This document shows, piece by piece, positions 18,027 to 26,307 of a stretch of 37,500 nucleotides of DNA. The position numbers were made by a program, and so were the translations under genes. The notes beneath the pieces are model-generated. The model worked only from the letters and a program-made list of their open reading frames with translations, was not told where the DNA came from and ran no database searches. Every line of letters begins with the position of its first letter. The stretch's first letter is position 1. Origin of the DNA: Porphyridium purpureum (lineage: Eukaryota; Rhodophyta; Bangiophyceae; Porphyridiales; Porphyridiaceae); contig VRMN01000018.1 of assembly GCA_008690995.1 (NCBI GenBank), positions 1 through 37,500 of the forward strand, read 5' to 3'.

Positions 18027-18141
18027 ATTTCTCACACGTTCACTGTCATTTCTCTCATGTTGACTGTCAATTCTCTCACATTGACTGTCATCTCATGTTG
18101 ACTGTCATTTCTCTCACATTGACTGTCATTTCTCTCACACA
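18027..18141. repeat. Minisatellite, ~20-22-bp unit, about five or six copies
   Basis: Imperfect tandem copies of TTTCTCTCACATTGACTGTC, some with ATGTTGACTGTCA variants. The array ends about 40 bp upstream of the TATA box of the following gene. Confidence 0.85.
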
Positions 18142-18177
18142 GGTTTCCGTAATGCTGGTGAACACGGAACGGCAGTC

Positions 18178-18185
18178 TATATAAA
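18178..18185 (+). promoter_or_regulatory. TATA box of the oxidoreductase gene
   Basis: TATATAAA, 236 bp upstream of the ATG at 18421; position and orientation fit a core promoter for this gene. Confidence 0.5.
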
Positions 18186-18420
18186 GGCGTAGAAACCCAT
18201 GAGCAAGTTTGGGGGCAGAACGGAGGAGGGAGAGACGGGGAGAAGTGGGAAACGGAAGAGTTGAGGAAAGGAAAATAAAGGGAAGACAGGTTGGTAACAA
18301 CAGCACGGTCTTTCCACGGTTTGGGCGAGGAAAATCGTCTTGTCAGATTTAGAACGAGCGCTGCAGCGGTGGAGAGCGCGACCAAGTGCTGTGGGCCAGG
18401 ATTCGGCAGGTCATCGCGCG

Positions 18421-19431
18421 ATGAAGGCGTTTAGTTACTCTGAGTTTGGCGCTCCGGTTGATGTCATCAAAGCGGTTGATGTGGCGGTACCAGAGCCTGG
18501 GCCTGGCACGGTACGTGTCAAGATTGTGACGGCTAGTATCAACCCAGTCGACTTCATGGTGTGCAGGACCGGGCTCACGGCAGCTGGCTGGAACACTGCG
18601 CTTCCGTTCGTGCCCTTTTACGATCTATCCGGCACAGTGGATGCGGTTGGGACAGATGTCTCAGCTTTCCAGGTTGGCGACGAGGTCTTTGGCGTCAACT
18701 GGGGCCAAGGAAAGGATCAGCCCTTTGCCGTGCACGACGACGAATTTAACCTGGTGGGTGGCGCATGCGCAGAGTATGCGATCATGCCGGCATGCAAGCT
18801 ATCCCTGAAGCCCGCAGCCGTGTCACACGATGTCGCAGCAGCAGTCGCGCTGGTCGGCACCACGGCTTACCAGGCGCTCGACGTTTTGGGTGTGAAGAGC
18901 GGATCGCGAGTGCTCATTCTCGGCGGCGCGGGCGCAGTGGGTCAAATTGCTGTCCAGCTGGCCAAAGAGCGCGGAGCTTGGGTCGCCACCACGTGCAGCG
19001 GTCGCACGAGGGACTTTGTTTCGTCGGTTGCGAAGCCCGACATGATCATCGATTACAACGTCTCGAAATGGGATGAGATGGAGGAGATCAAGGGGTCACT
19101 CGATGCAGTGTTTGATGCCGTTGGCGAGAAGGATGCGTTCCCTCGCGTGCGTGACGGCAAATTAGTCCGTGAAGGCGGTTCATACCTGTCCATTGCGGGC
19201 AGGGACGTTGGGTATGATGCCAAGGCGCACCCAGGCTTCACGTACGCCGCGTGGTATTGCCTGAAGAACAGCCCGAAAGTGCAGGACGAGCTCGCCAAGC
19301 TTATTGCGGATAAGAAGCTTGTTGTGACGATCGAGGAGACATTCCCATTCACGCTGGAGGGCGTGCTGCGCGCTTTTGTCAAACAGGAGAGTGGCAAGTC
19401 AGTTGGAAAGAACATCATCAGCGTCTGCTGA
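18421..19431 (+). CDS. MDR-family NAD(P)H-dependent oxidoreductase (quinone-reductase-like)
   Basis: 336 residues. The start is ATG 18421 (MKAFSYSEFG), the usual first residues of this family; an upstream TTG-initiated extension is not credible. The N-terminal GroES-like fold (residues 1-125) includes SINPVDFMVCR and DLSGTVDAVGTDVSAFQVGDEVFG. The Rossmann fold follows, with nucleotide loop GGAGAVGQIAVQLAK at about 168-182. The structural-zinc cysteine cluster and catalytic zinc ligands of alcohol dehydrogenases are absent, placing it with zinc-independent quinone or enone reductases. Substrate cannot be told. No targeting peptide is obvious, so probably cytosolic. A TATA box and a minisatellite lie upstream. 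Confidence 0.88.
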   Translation: MKAFSYSEFGAPVDVIKAVDVAVPEPGPGTVRVKIVTASINPVDFMVCRTGLTAAGWNTALPFVPFYDLSGTVDAVGTDVSAFQVGDEVFGVNWGQGKDQPFAVHDDEFNLVGGACAEYAIMPACKLSLKPAAVSHDVAAAVALVGTTAYQALDVLGVKSGSRVLILGGAGAVGQIAVQLAKERGAWVATTCSGRTRDFVSSVAKPDMIIDYNVSKWDEMEEIKGSLDAVFDAVGEKDAFPRVRDGKLVREGGSYLSIAGRDVGYDAKAHPGFTYAAWYCLKNSPKVQDELAKLIADKKLVVTIEETFPFTLEGVLRAFVKQESGKSVGKNIISVC

Positions 19432-19871
19432 TCTAGGATGAGCGCAGGTGTCCAGTGTGTCCGTTCGAGCGGCCTAGACCGGACGGGGTACCGGGCGGTC
19501 AAGCGGCCGAACGGCTCGGGGCATAGGCGCATCGTCCGTGATCTTTTCCCATGTGGCACACGCGCATGAAAACGAAGTTCCTTGTGCCTGAATGTGATCA
19601 GCGCCGCGCAGGTGCGAGCGTTTGCAGGCCGCGAGAATCGTAGCCAACATCGTTTCGACGTGACGAGACGGGGTGGCGGGAGTGCTTGGAGGAGTGGTCG
19701 CGCAAAAGCATGCGCGTGAATTTGTGATACTTGGGAATGGACAGGCACTGCAATAAATATTGGTGTGGAGCACGCAGTGTCTGTATGCAAATCTTCAGCC
19801 GCCTCCGCGCGTAAAATACTCCCGCGACGCAGGCCACGCCAAGGTGAAAGCCAAAGAAAACGAGCGCGGCC
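19432..19871. other. Intergenic, no feature seen
   Basis: 440 bp between the oxidoreductase stop and the tRNA terminator. Open frames here are antisense continuations of GC-rich coding sequence; nothing else is recognised. Confidence 0.5.
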
Positions 19872-19877
19872 AAAAAA
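19872..19877 (-). terminator. Pol III terminator of tRNA-Met
   Basis: Six T on the minus strand, 11 bases after the tRNA discriminator base. This is the standard RNA polymerase III stop and supports an expressed tRNA gene. Confidence 0.8.
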
Positions 19878-19888
19878 TTCACTCCATA

Positions 19889-19978
19889 TGCCGATAGACA
19901 GGTTTTCACGCTCTCGCACTCGAACTGTCGACATTCAGCTTATGAGACTGACGCTCTAGCCAACTGAGCTATATCGGC
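19889..19978 (-). tRNA. tRNA-Met (CAU), elongator type, with 16-nt insert in T loop
   Basis: The acceptor stem GCCGATA (19978-19972) pairs perfectly with TATCGGC (19896-19890), with discriminator A at 19889 and no encoded CCA. The D stem is GCTC/GAGC with loop AGTTGGCTA. The anticodon stem TCAGT/GCTGA holds loop CTCATAA, anticodon CAT at 19944-19942. The variable loop is ATGTC. The T stem GACAG (19929-19925) pairs with CTGTC (19901-19897). The T loop begins with the canonical TTCGAGT (19924-19918) but is followed by 16 extra bases (19917-19902) before the stem closes. Without them the tRNA is a normal 74-mer. The A box TAGCTCAGTTGG is perfect and a T6 terminator follows. The exact exon edges can slide by up to two bases. 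Best read as an ectopic T-arm intron like those in Cyanidioschyzon; a pseudogene with an insertion is less likely because every stem pairs. Confidence 0.85.
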
Positions 19979-20220
19979 ACCGGTGGTCAGGGAGGGCAAA
20001 ATTAAAATATAATAACGCATATAACCACGGGTGCAGAGCGCAGGCGTTGACGATTGTGAGTTGGAGCAAGCGTGCGGACGCGCTAGCGTGGCTCCAGCGT
20101 CGATGAACGACAGGCGTGCATGAAAGCGCAAGTGGATGCGGAGTGACTGCGTGTAGCGTGGAGTGGCGCGCGCAGCAAGCACAACGACGTGCAGCGGGGC
20201 GCAGGAGAGGAGGGGCCACG

Positions 20221-21390
20221 ATGAAGGTGGTTGTGTGCGGCGAAGGCAATGCAGTGCATGTGATGATGGCTCAGATTGGCAGCGTGCCGGACGTGCAGCT
20301 GAGCGTGTTCGGGATGCTGCAGGGCGAACACTTGAAGGCCGAGCTGGCCAAGAATAGCAACCAGGTGGTGTGTCATAACCCGGACGGGTCGTCCACGACG
20401 GGCACGGTCAAGGAAGTGTCGCTCGATCCCGCACATGTCATCCCCGGCGCCGACTTGGTCTTGATTCCACTGCCTGTGTTTGCCCACAGGCCCTTCCTCG
20501 AGGCTATTCGGGACCACGTCAGCCCCGCTACCGCCATTGGTCTGCTGCCCGGCCAGGGTGGGTCGCAGTGGCTTGCAAAGAAGATCTTTGGTGATAAATT
20601 CAGAGACGTGACTCTATTTGGCACGGACAAATTGCCGTACAACGCGCGGATCGAGGAATTTGGCAAATCTGTTCGCCTCTTTGGGCTCAAGACGGAGCTG
20701 GGCTGTGCATCCATTCCGAAGGACAAAGACGCGCACTGTGCCCAGCTTATCAGCAAGGCTCTGGCCGGATTTGTCACGGGGAAACCAAAGGGCGAAATGC
20801 TGCACGTTACGCTGATGCCCGTCAATCAGTGCATCCACCCGTCACGCATGTACTCGCTGTTCCACGACTGGGACGGCAAGACGCCGTACGAGAATAACCC
20901 ACTGTTCTACGAGGAAATGTCTGAAGAGGCGGTCAAGATCATGCAAGGTGTGGACGATGACATCCAGAATGTGGCGGCCGGTGTCGACAGGGCGCTCGGT
21001 GCTTCGCTCGAGGTGCCGCGCATCCACCCCATGCTCGTTTCCTGGTATGACTCAGATCTCATTGGAGATGCGAGCTCTCTGCTTTCCTATTTCCGCACGA
21101 ACAAGGGCTATGCCGGCATCGGCACGCCCATGGTGCAGGTAGATGGGGGCTGGTTCCCAGACTACAAGAGTCGCTACTTCTCCGAGGATATTCCGTTTGG
21201 GCTGTGCGTGACGCGCGGCGTGGCCACGATGGTTGGAGTCGCCACACCGACGGTCGATATGTTGATCTTGTGGGCGCAAAATATTATGCAAAAGGAGTAC
21301 TTGAAAGATGGCGAGTTCTGTGGGAAGGACGTTGGAGAGACGTTTGCACCCCAGGCGTTCGGTTTTCACGACGTTCAAGAGCTCCTGTAG
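20221..21390 (+). CDS. NAD(P)-dependent opine (octopine/nopaline-type) dehydrogenase-like enzyme
   Basis: 389 residues from ATG 20221 (MKVVVCGEGNAVH); the longer frame upstream begins with GTG and adds an Arg/Ala-rich leader, so it is rejected. The start is a Rossmann strand with GEGNAVH at residues 7-13 in place of the GxGNxG loop. A second half is typical of the octopine/nopaline dehydrogenase family, with the conserved NQCIHPSRMYS (about 202-212) whose His is the expected catalytic residue. Such enzymes reductively condense a 2-oxo acid with an amino acid. The partner substrates are unknown here. It is divergent from the tRNA gene, with 242 bp between them holding AT-rich sequence (AAAATATAATAA near 20003). 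Convergent with the next gene. Confidence 0.78.
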   Translation: MKVVVCGEGNAVHVMMAQIGSVPDVQLSVFGMLQGEHLKAELAKNSNQVVCHNPDGSSTTGTVKEVSLDPAHVIPGADLVLIPLPVFAHRPFLEAIRDHVSPATAIGLLPGQGGSQWLAKKIFGDKFRDVTLFGTDKLPYNARIEEFGKSVRLFGLKTELGCASIPKDKDAHCAQLISKALAGFVTGKPKGEMLHVTLMPVNQCIHPSRMYSLFHDWDGKTPYENNPLFYEEMSEEAVKIMQGVDDDIQNVAAGVDRALGASLEVPRIHPMLVSWYDSDLIGDASSLLSYFRTNKGYAGIGTPMVQVDGGWFPDYKSRYFSEDIPFGLCVTRGVATMVGVATPTVDMLILWAQNIMQKEYLKDGEFCGKDVGETFAPQAFGFHDVQELL

Positions 21391-21497
21391 GTCAGGCCTC
21401 GGCAAAGCGACGACAATAGTGAGTAAATTGGTAGATAGAAAGCGAGGGAGGGTAGAGCCAGCTTGCGCACGCAAGACCCAACCATTTTTCGCAAAGG

Positions 21498-22280
21498 CTA
21501 CCGCAGCGACAGCTGGGCGGGATCTTCAAGCCGCACACAGCCTTCCGGCAGACTACCGAGCTCAATGTCTCCGAACGCGACGCGGTGTAGCCGGAGCGCC
21601 TGGCTGCCTACGGCCAAAAGCATGCGGCGCACTTGGCGGTTCTTGCCTTGCCGAATACCAATTTCAAGGTCTGTATTTTTGCCCCGAGTCGCAAGTACAG
21701 TTACGGTTGCTGGTGCGCTGATGCCCAGGCCACCGCTCATCTGCACACCGTTTCGCAGCGCCTCGAGCTCGGCGATCCCTAACTGGCCCGCTGCGTGTAC
21801 GAAGTACCTCTTTTGCACGGCAGCATGAGCAGATGGGTCTGTTGCTTGGAGCACCCACGGCGCATAGTTTGTGAACAACAGCAATCCCGTTGTGTCCAGG
21901 TCCAACCTTCCCAGCGTATGCCACATGTGCCTGTGCGCGCCATGCTTGACACTATTGCGCAATGCCGAGCTCTCCGAGCCGCGAATTCCGTAGCGCTCCA
22001 CTAGTGCGCGCTCAAAGTGTGCATACACTGTTTCGCGCCGCAGTTCATCTCTATGTGTGCACACGAGTCCCTTGGGCTTGTGGAAAGAAACGAGCAGCCG
22101 TGCCTCGACAATGTGAACCAAGGCCTTTCTATGTGCGCGTTGCGCGCGGGACCACGAGCGGCGCGGTGGTTGCGCACTCGGCTCGCGGGACGAACGCGTC
22201 ACGCAGACCATTTCTCGAGAGCAAGGTAGCGAGCTCGGAGCAGCGGCGCACACGCACATCCACGCGGCACACGCGGCCAT
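21498..22280 (-). CDS. Pseudouridine synthase, RsuA/RluB/E/F family
   Basis: 260 residues from ATG 22280. Residues 1-60 are a basic, Ser/Ala/Arg-rich leader that could be an organelle transit peptide; no S4 RNA-binding domain is recognisable. The catalytic domain starts near VSFHKPKG (64-71). It contains HTLGRLDLDTTGLLLFTN (121-138), in which Asp127 is the expected catalytic aspartate. It ends with EIGIRQGKNRQVRRML (206-221) and LHRVAFGDIELG. This family turns uridine into pseudouridine in rRNA of bacteria and organelles, so a plastid or mitochondrial rRNA is the likely target (inference). It shares a 299-bp divergent promoter region with the HERP-like gene. Confidence 0.9.
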   Translation of the reverse strand: MAACAAWMCVCAAAPSSLPCSREMVCVTRSSREPSAQPPRRSWSRAQRAHRKALVHIVEARLLVSFHKPKGLVCTHRDELRRETVYAHFERALVERYGIRGSESSALRNSVKHGAHRHMWHTLGRLDLDTTGLLLFTNYAPWVLQATDPSAHAAVQKRYFVHAAGQLGIAELEALRNGVQMSGGLGISAPATVTVLATRGKNTDLEIGIRQGKNRQVRRMLLAVGSQALRLHRVAFGDIELGSLPEGCVRLEDPAQLSLR

Positions 22281-22579
22281 CTCGCCAGGGTCTCACGCGC
22301 CGTCGCGCAGCGCTTGCACGATGGGACGCGCTCGCGCGCGAACCGTCCCAGTGGAAGGATAGCCGCGGAGAAATTCTCCGCAGAAACCGCGCCTGGACAT
22401 TTGCTTGCCACCATTTCCACCAGGCATACACGTTTCCGTGTCACGAAGCGTGCTGCCATCGTAAAACGAGGCTGTTTGAGTATGAGGGTATGCGCTGCGA
22501 GAGCGCGTGCTGGCGTGAGTGCCAACGCAGCGAGAGCGCATCCTGACGACGCAGACGCCTTCCAAAACAAGCACAGATC

Positions 22580-24232
22580 ATGGAGATGCCCGCAGCGCAG
22601 GCGCAAAGCAGCGCGCAGGGACAGGCGCCCGGGTCCGCGGCGGGCAGCGCAAGTGGAATCGAGAGGGTGCGCGTCCGCGTCAAGAAGCTGGCCGCTGCGA
22701 CAGCGGCGCAACGGAGCGCCGCGGCGACTGCGTCAGCGCGCGACAACGCAGTACTGGAGCCGGTCATGGGCGCGCATGATACAGTTCTCGACTTGAAGCG
22801 GTTCATCCAGGCACATGACATGGGTAGACCGGAGCTGAGCTCGCAGCGCTTGGTTGCGGCGGGTAAGCTGCTACAAGACGAAACCAAGCTGATCGATCTG
22901 GTTCCAGATAATCAGGCAGGGAGTGCGGAGCCGCAAGTGGTCATTCATCTCGTTGTACCCAGAAAGCACGGTGCGCACGGTGCGCCACTGGGGAACGGAC
23001 CTGCAGATAGTACGCAACGACAGCAGCCGCGCTCGGAGCCGCCTGCCACAGGCGCGGGCGCACCGTTTACCCCACTCGCGCCACCGGGCGCGGGCGTTGG
23101 GGTCCCATTTGTCCCGTTTATGCCCTTCGTTCCTGTCCAGGATCCCGCTTCTCAGTGGAATCACTTTCAACTTCAGAACCAACGTGCGAATGGCTCCGGT
23201 GGCGTACCTCCTGTGGACATGACCCACTGGATGCAGATGTACGTGCAGGTTCAGATTCAATACCAACAGCAGATGCAGCATCTTATGATACTGTACGCTC
23301 ACGCGCGAATGCAACAGGCCGCTGCCCAGAATGGTGATGCTCAGCCACCCGCGGGTGCAGTTCCTCGATCAGATGCCCCTTCGAACTCCTCGGGCACTTT
23401 GCGCGATCTTTCATCTGTATCCGCACCAGTGGCGCATCCGGAGGGGCTTCCAAGAAGTGTGGCGTCGCAATCGGCTCAAGATCCGGCGTTGGTTCGCGTG
23501 GGCACCTCGACAGGGACCGCCCCGCCTCGGCAACGACCAGTAGATCCTATGTCGAGTGTGGAAAACCAGGGACTGCAAGAAAGGCATCGGCATCACCAGG
23601 GACAACAGCAAGTGCAACCGCAGCCGCCGCCGCCGCCGCCGCAGCAGTACGAGGAGCAGCCAATGCGACAACATGCGCGTGTGCAAATGCATCAGCGTCC
23701 GATGGTACTTCGGTTTGAAATCAACTGGGCACTCATTCTGAAACTCGCTTTTGTTGTGTTCTTGATTGGACAGGAAGGACCACCGTGGAAGATCTTTCTC
23801 ATGTCTTTTGTGGCCGTCATGATATACATGTGGCAAATCGGGCGCCTGGCGCCTCTCCAGCGGTTCGTGGAGCAGAACTTTCCTAATCCAGCTCGCTTGT
23901 TTCCAGTGCTTCCGGATGGTGACCTGCCCCAGGAGAATCAGGGCCAGCATGGGCATGAGCAGCAGTTTCCTGCCAACGCACGAGAAGACAGAGGCGATGC
24001 CTTGCGTGCTGGTCAAGCCACGCCTTCTGCTGGAAGCCAAGTTGGACCCCCAAATCGGCCAAGCTTGTACTTTTTGTCCTTTTTCTACGGGCTCATATGC
24101 TCTCTGGTGCCTTCTTGGCGGCCACCGCGTGCTGCTGAAGCTTTGAGACCACCAGCGCATCCGGCGCCCGCGGGCGAAGATGTGAACGCAAACGCAAATG
24201 CTTTTCAAGAACACAGACCGCACGATGAATGA
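22580..24232 (+). CDS. HERP-like ubiquitin-domain ER membrane protein
   Basis: 550 residues from ATG 22580. A ubiquitin-like fold is suggested at about 28-127: ERVRVRVKK, then DTVLDLKRFI, LVAAGKLLQDETKL and PQVVIHLVVP, with a low-complexity insert after the first strand. A long Pro/Gln-rich region follows, with a CCG-repeat-coded proline run near 23628. Near residues 381-420 are two hydrophobic segments, INWALILKLAFVVFLI and FLMSFVAVMIYMWQIG, joined by GQEGPP. A third hydrophobic stretch, YFLSFFYGLICSLVPSW, lies near 496-512. This order (UBL, proline-rich linker, membrane hairpin, SLxPxW tail) is that of HERP/HERPUD proteins, which help ER-associated degradation through the Hrd1 ligase. The match is by architecture; the overall identity is not known. 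Confidence 0.6.
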   Translation: MEMPAAQAQSSAQGQAPGSAAGSASGIERVRVRVKKLAAATAAQRSAAATASARDNAVLEPVMGAHDTVLDLKRFIQAHDMGRPELSSQRLVAAGKLLQDETKLIDLVPDNQAGSAEPQVVIHLVVPRKHGAHGAPLGNGPADSTQRQQPRSEPPATGAGAPFTPLAPPGAGVGVPFVPFMPFVPVQDPASQWNHFQLQNQRANGSGGVPPVDMTHWMQMYVQVQIQYQQQMQHLMILYAHARMQQAAAQNGDAQPPAGAVPRSDAPSNSSGTLRDLSSVSAPVAHPEGLPRSVASQSAQDPALVRVGTSTGTAPPRQRPVDPMSSVENQGLQERHRHHQGQQQVQPQPPPPPPQQYEEQPMRQHARVQMHQRPMVLRFEINWALILKLAFVVFLIGQEGPPWKIFLMSFVAVMIYMWQIGRLAPLQRFVEQNFPNPARLFPVLPDGDLPQENQGQHGHEQQFPANAREDRGDALRAGQATPSAGSQVGPPNRPSLYFLSFFYGLICSLVPSWRPPRAAEALRPPAHPAPAGEDVNANANAFQEHRPHDE

Positions 24233-24384
24233 TTGTATCTGAATGACAGCCCGTGCGACTCTCTCCGTGTTTCCATATCCCACAAAAACAAAGTAAAGAT
24301 GAACTCGCCGCGGACCCAGCGAGAGCGCCAAGTCCACTGGTTGCGTGCATCACAGAAAGCCTGGGCGGCCATGCATAAGATTTA

Positions 24385-26307
24385 CTAGTGTGCGTTGTAT
24401 TCGTTCAAACGCTCTGGCTCGGCGTAGCATTTGTGCTTTGCTGTGCGGTGGCTTGCAACACTCTTGCCACATATCTCGCATTGCACATTCTGCACTCCGT
24501 CAGAGTGAAGTGACCGCTTGTGTGCGTGCAAGTTGGAGAGCACTGAAAAGGTCTTTCCACAATGCTCGCACACGAAAGGCCGTTTTTTCTCATGGACAAT
24601 TCTCACGTGGTCCTGCATGTGTGCTTTGCGCGAGAACGTGCGCCCGCATCGCTCACACGGAAATGAGGGCTTGGGCGTTGCTGAGCCCGGAGCATCCTTG
24701 GTTGACGCAATCTTCAGAACGCCTCTGTCTGTCCCTGGTGGAAGGTTCAACTGTCTTGCATCCGCGCGCCAGTTCTGCGTTGAACGCCGTGTGTCAGACA
24801 AGCCTTGTCGGTTGATATGTGTTTCGTCAGCAGCACAAGCGCTAGCCGTAGACGTTCCGACCAGCTCACTCTGACCACTCGATTCTGCGATGCGGCGCGC
24901 GGGAACGACTGCGGCATCTTGATCGGCAACTTGATCGGCATCTTGATCGGCAACTTGATCGGCAACTTGATCGATATCTTCACAAATATGTTTAGCCGGC
25001 AGCGCCATCAAAGGCGGACCTTTTGTCCTCACACCCGAAACTCGCTCTTCGTTCAGCCTGGCAGGCACTGCAGTCGCTCGAGAGTCAGGTAAACGTGGCT
25101 CAGGTGCAGACGGACTCAGTACAATGCTATCCGTATCTTCTGTGGAAATTCTTTTTGAATACGGGAGACAGTCGATGGCCACTGTCCGCCGATCTTCTCG
25201 CTTGGAGGACTCTTTGAACCTCAGTGGGCCCATGTCCTCGAAAACCTTGCCGCCCGCGCGACGAGAGGAAGGCGGATTTGATCGTGACTTGGCTCGCTTC
25301 CGCTTTGTGCCTGGCGTGGACGAAATGTCTTCCAGCGATGCCGGCGGCTCTAGCGCTAGGCAGAACGTTTCTAACTTTTTGTGAGGCAGCGAACACCCAC
25401 CAGGTTGACGCGGAAAGGACTTGAGGCACGCGTCCCGCACGAACAGGCTCTGAATGTCAGAGACATCCATTCGCTGATGGCAATGCTCGGCCGTGACGCG
25501 AATGAACGTTTTGGTCCGCACCACAGGGTGGAAGGCACGCGGCAGCTTGATGTTTGCGCCCACCATGTGCAATGCGTAATACAGCTCTTGGTCAAATCGG
25601 CGGGTGCGTTCGCACCTGTCGAGAAAGTAGCCTGACCATGTTTCCCAGCCGAATGCAGCGACCTCCGGACTGGCCCTCTCTGGCTCTGCATACGAGAGCA
25701 TCGTGGTCATTGTTTCAGGACATGTGCAGCGCGACCGATTAAGAAATGAGCACAGTCCGCAATCCGCGGCTTTGAATACCGAGACGTGTTGTGTGAAAGG
25801 AAGCTCCGAGGCAAAGACATGATCAATACTTTCGAGCAAGAAGCTGTCGACTTCTAGCCGGTTCGAGTGAAAGGTCCGTTGATTCATCAGTATCACATGG
25901 CCCGTGTCAAAGTGCGTACTGGTAAGGTGACCGAAAGCCGACAGACTCGGGCGGGAGAAGATGACCATTCTCGATAGCATATTTTGACGGCTTCCCTTGG
26001 GCAAACTGTGAAGCAAAAGTTCTCCCCAGCGCGTGCCCAGTAGCAACCCATCAATTTCGTGGTGCAGTAGGAAGGCGCAGTCTGGTACCGTGAAGGGTTG
26101 CGACGATGACGTCTCTCCTTTCGACTGCACAATGATGTTGTCGAACGCGCGCCGCTCCGGTATGTCCAAGCCGCTACCCAGCAGCCAGTGGCGCGCGAGC
26201 GGGAACTGAGCGAGACAAGTGAGCAAGTCTGCCCACCCGAGCGACGCCACGCTGCCCGCATCGCTGTGCATGGGGCTCCCGCGCCCCATGCGGTAGGTCT
26301 TTTCCAT
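24385..26307 (-). CDS. C2H2 zinc-finger protein, probable transcription factor
   Basis: 640 residues from ATG 26307 (MEKTYRMGRGSP); the frame stays open another 239 codons but would run into the cytochrome c1 gene and its composition there is non-coding. Three C-terminal fingers: CERCGRTFSRKAHMQDHVRIVH, CEHCGKTFSVLSNLHAHKRSLH, and a shortened CEICGKSVASHRTAKHKC (about 549-628). A basic run TKRKRAKSR near residue 370 could be a nuclear signal. A five-copy 12-bp repeat (24918-24970) codes a DQVADQVADQDA run. The N-terminal 350 residues, with CGLCSFLNRSRCTC, match nothing I recognise. Tandem C2H2 fingers make DNA binding likely; targets are unknown. Divergent from cytochrome c1. Confidence 0.72.
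   Translation of the reverse strand: MEKTYRMGRGSPMHSDAGSVASLGWADLLTCLAQFPLARHWLLGSGLDIPERRAFDNIIVQSKGETSSSQPFTVPDCAFLLHHEIDGLLLGTRWGELLLHSLPKGSRQNMLSRMVIFSRPSLSAFGHLTSTHFDTGHVILMNQRTFHSNRLEVDSFLLESIDHVFASELPFTQHVSVFKAADCGLCSFLNRSRCTCPETMTTMLSYAEPERASPEVAAFGWETWSGYFLDRCERTRRFDQELYYALHMVGANIKLPRAFHPVVRTKTFIRVTAEHCHQRMDVSDIQSLFVRDACLKSFPRQPGGCSLPHKKLETFCLALEPPASLEDISSTPGTKRKRAKSRSNPPSSRRAGGKVFEDMGPLRFKESSKREDRRTVAIDCLPYSKRISTEDTDSIVLSPSAPEPRLPDSRATAVPARLNEERVSGVRTKGPPLMALPAKHICEDIDQVADQVADQDADQVADQDAAVVPARRIAESSGQSELVGTSTASACAADETHINRQGLSDTRRSTQNWRADARQLNLPPGTDRGVLKIASTKDAPGSATPKPSFPCERCGRTFSRKAHMQDHVRIVHEKKRPFVCEHCGKTFSVLSNLHAHKRSLHSDGVQNVQCEICGKSVASHRTAKHKCYAEPERLNEYNAH
24918..24970. repeat. 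12-bp tandem repeat inside zinc-finger gene
   Basis: About five copies of a unit on TTGATCGGCAAC, in frame (multiple of three), coding repeated Asp-Gln-Val/Asp-Ala. Confidence 0.85.

Noticed and set aside
19889-19978. Bulge-helix-bulge splice motif around the tRNA insert
   Set aside because: Only a weak TTC/GAA pairing was found; I could not draw a convincing motif by eye, so the splicing mechanism is left open.
20116-20220. GTG-initiated 35-residue extension of the opine dehydrogenase
   Set aside because: The family starts at the Rossmann strand MKVVVCGEG, coded from the ATG at 20221; GTG starts are not expected in a nuclear gene.
24918-24970. CRISPR-like short repeats
   Set aside because: Direct 12-bp units without spacers, in frame inside a gene; a simple coding minisatellite in a eukaryotic genome.
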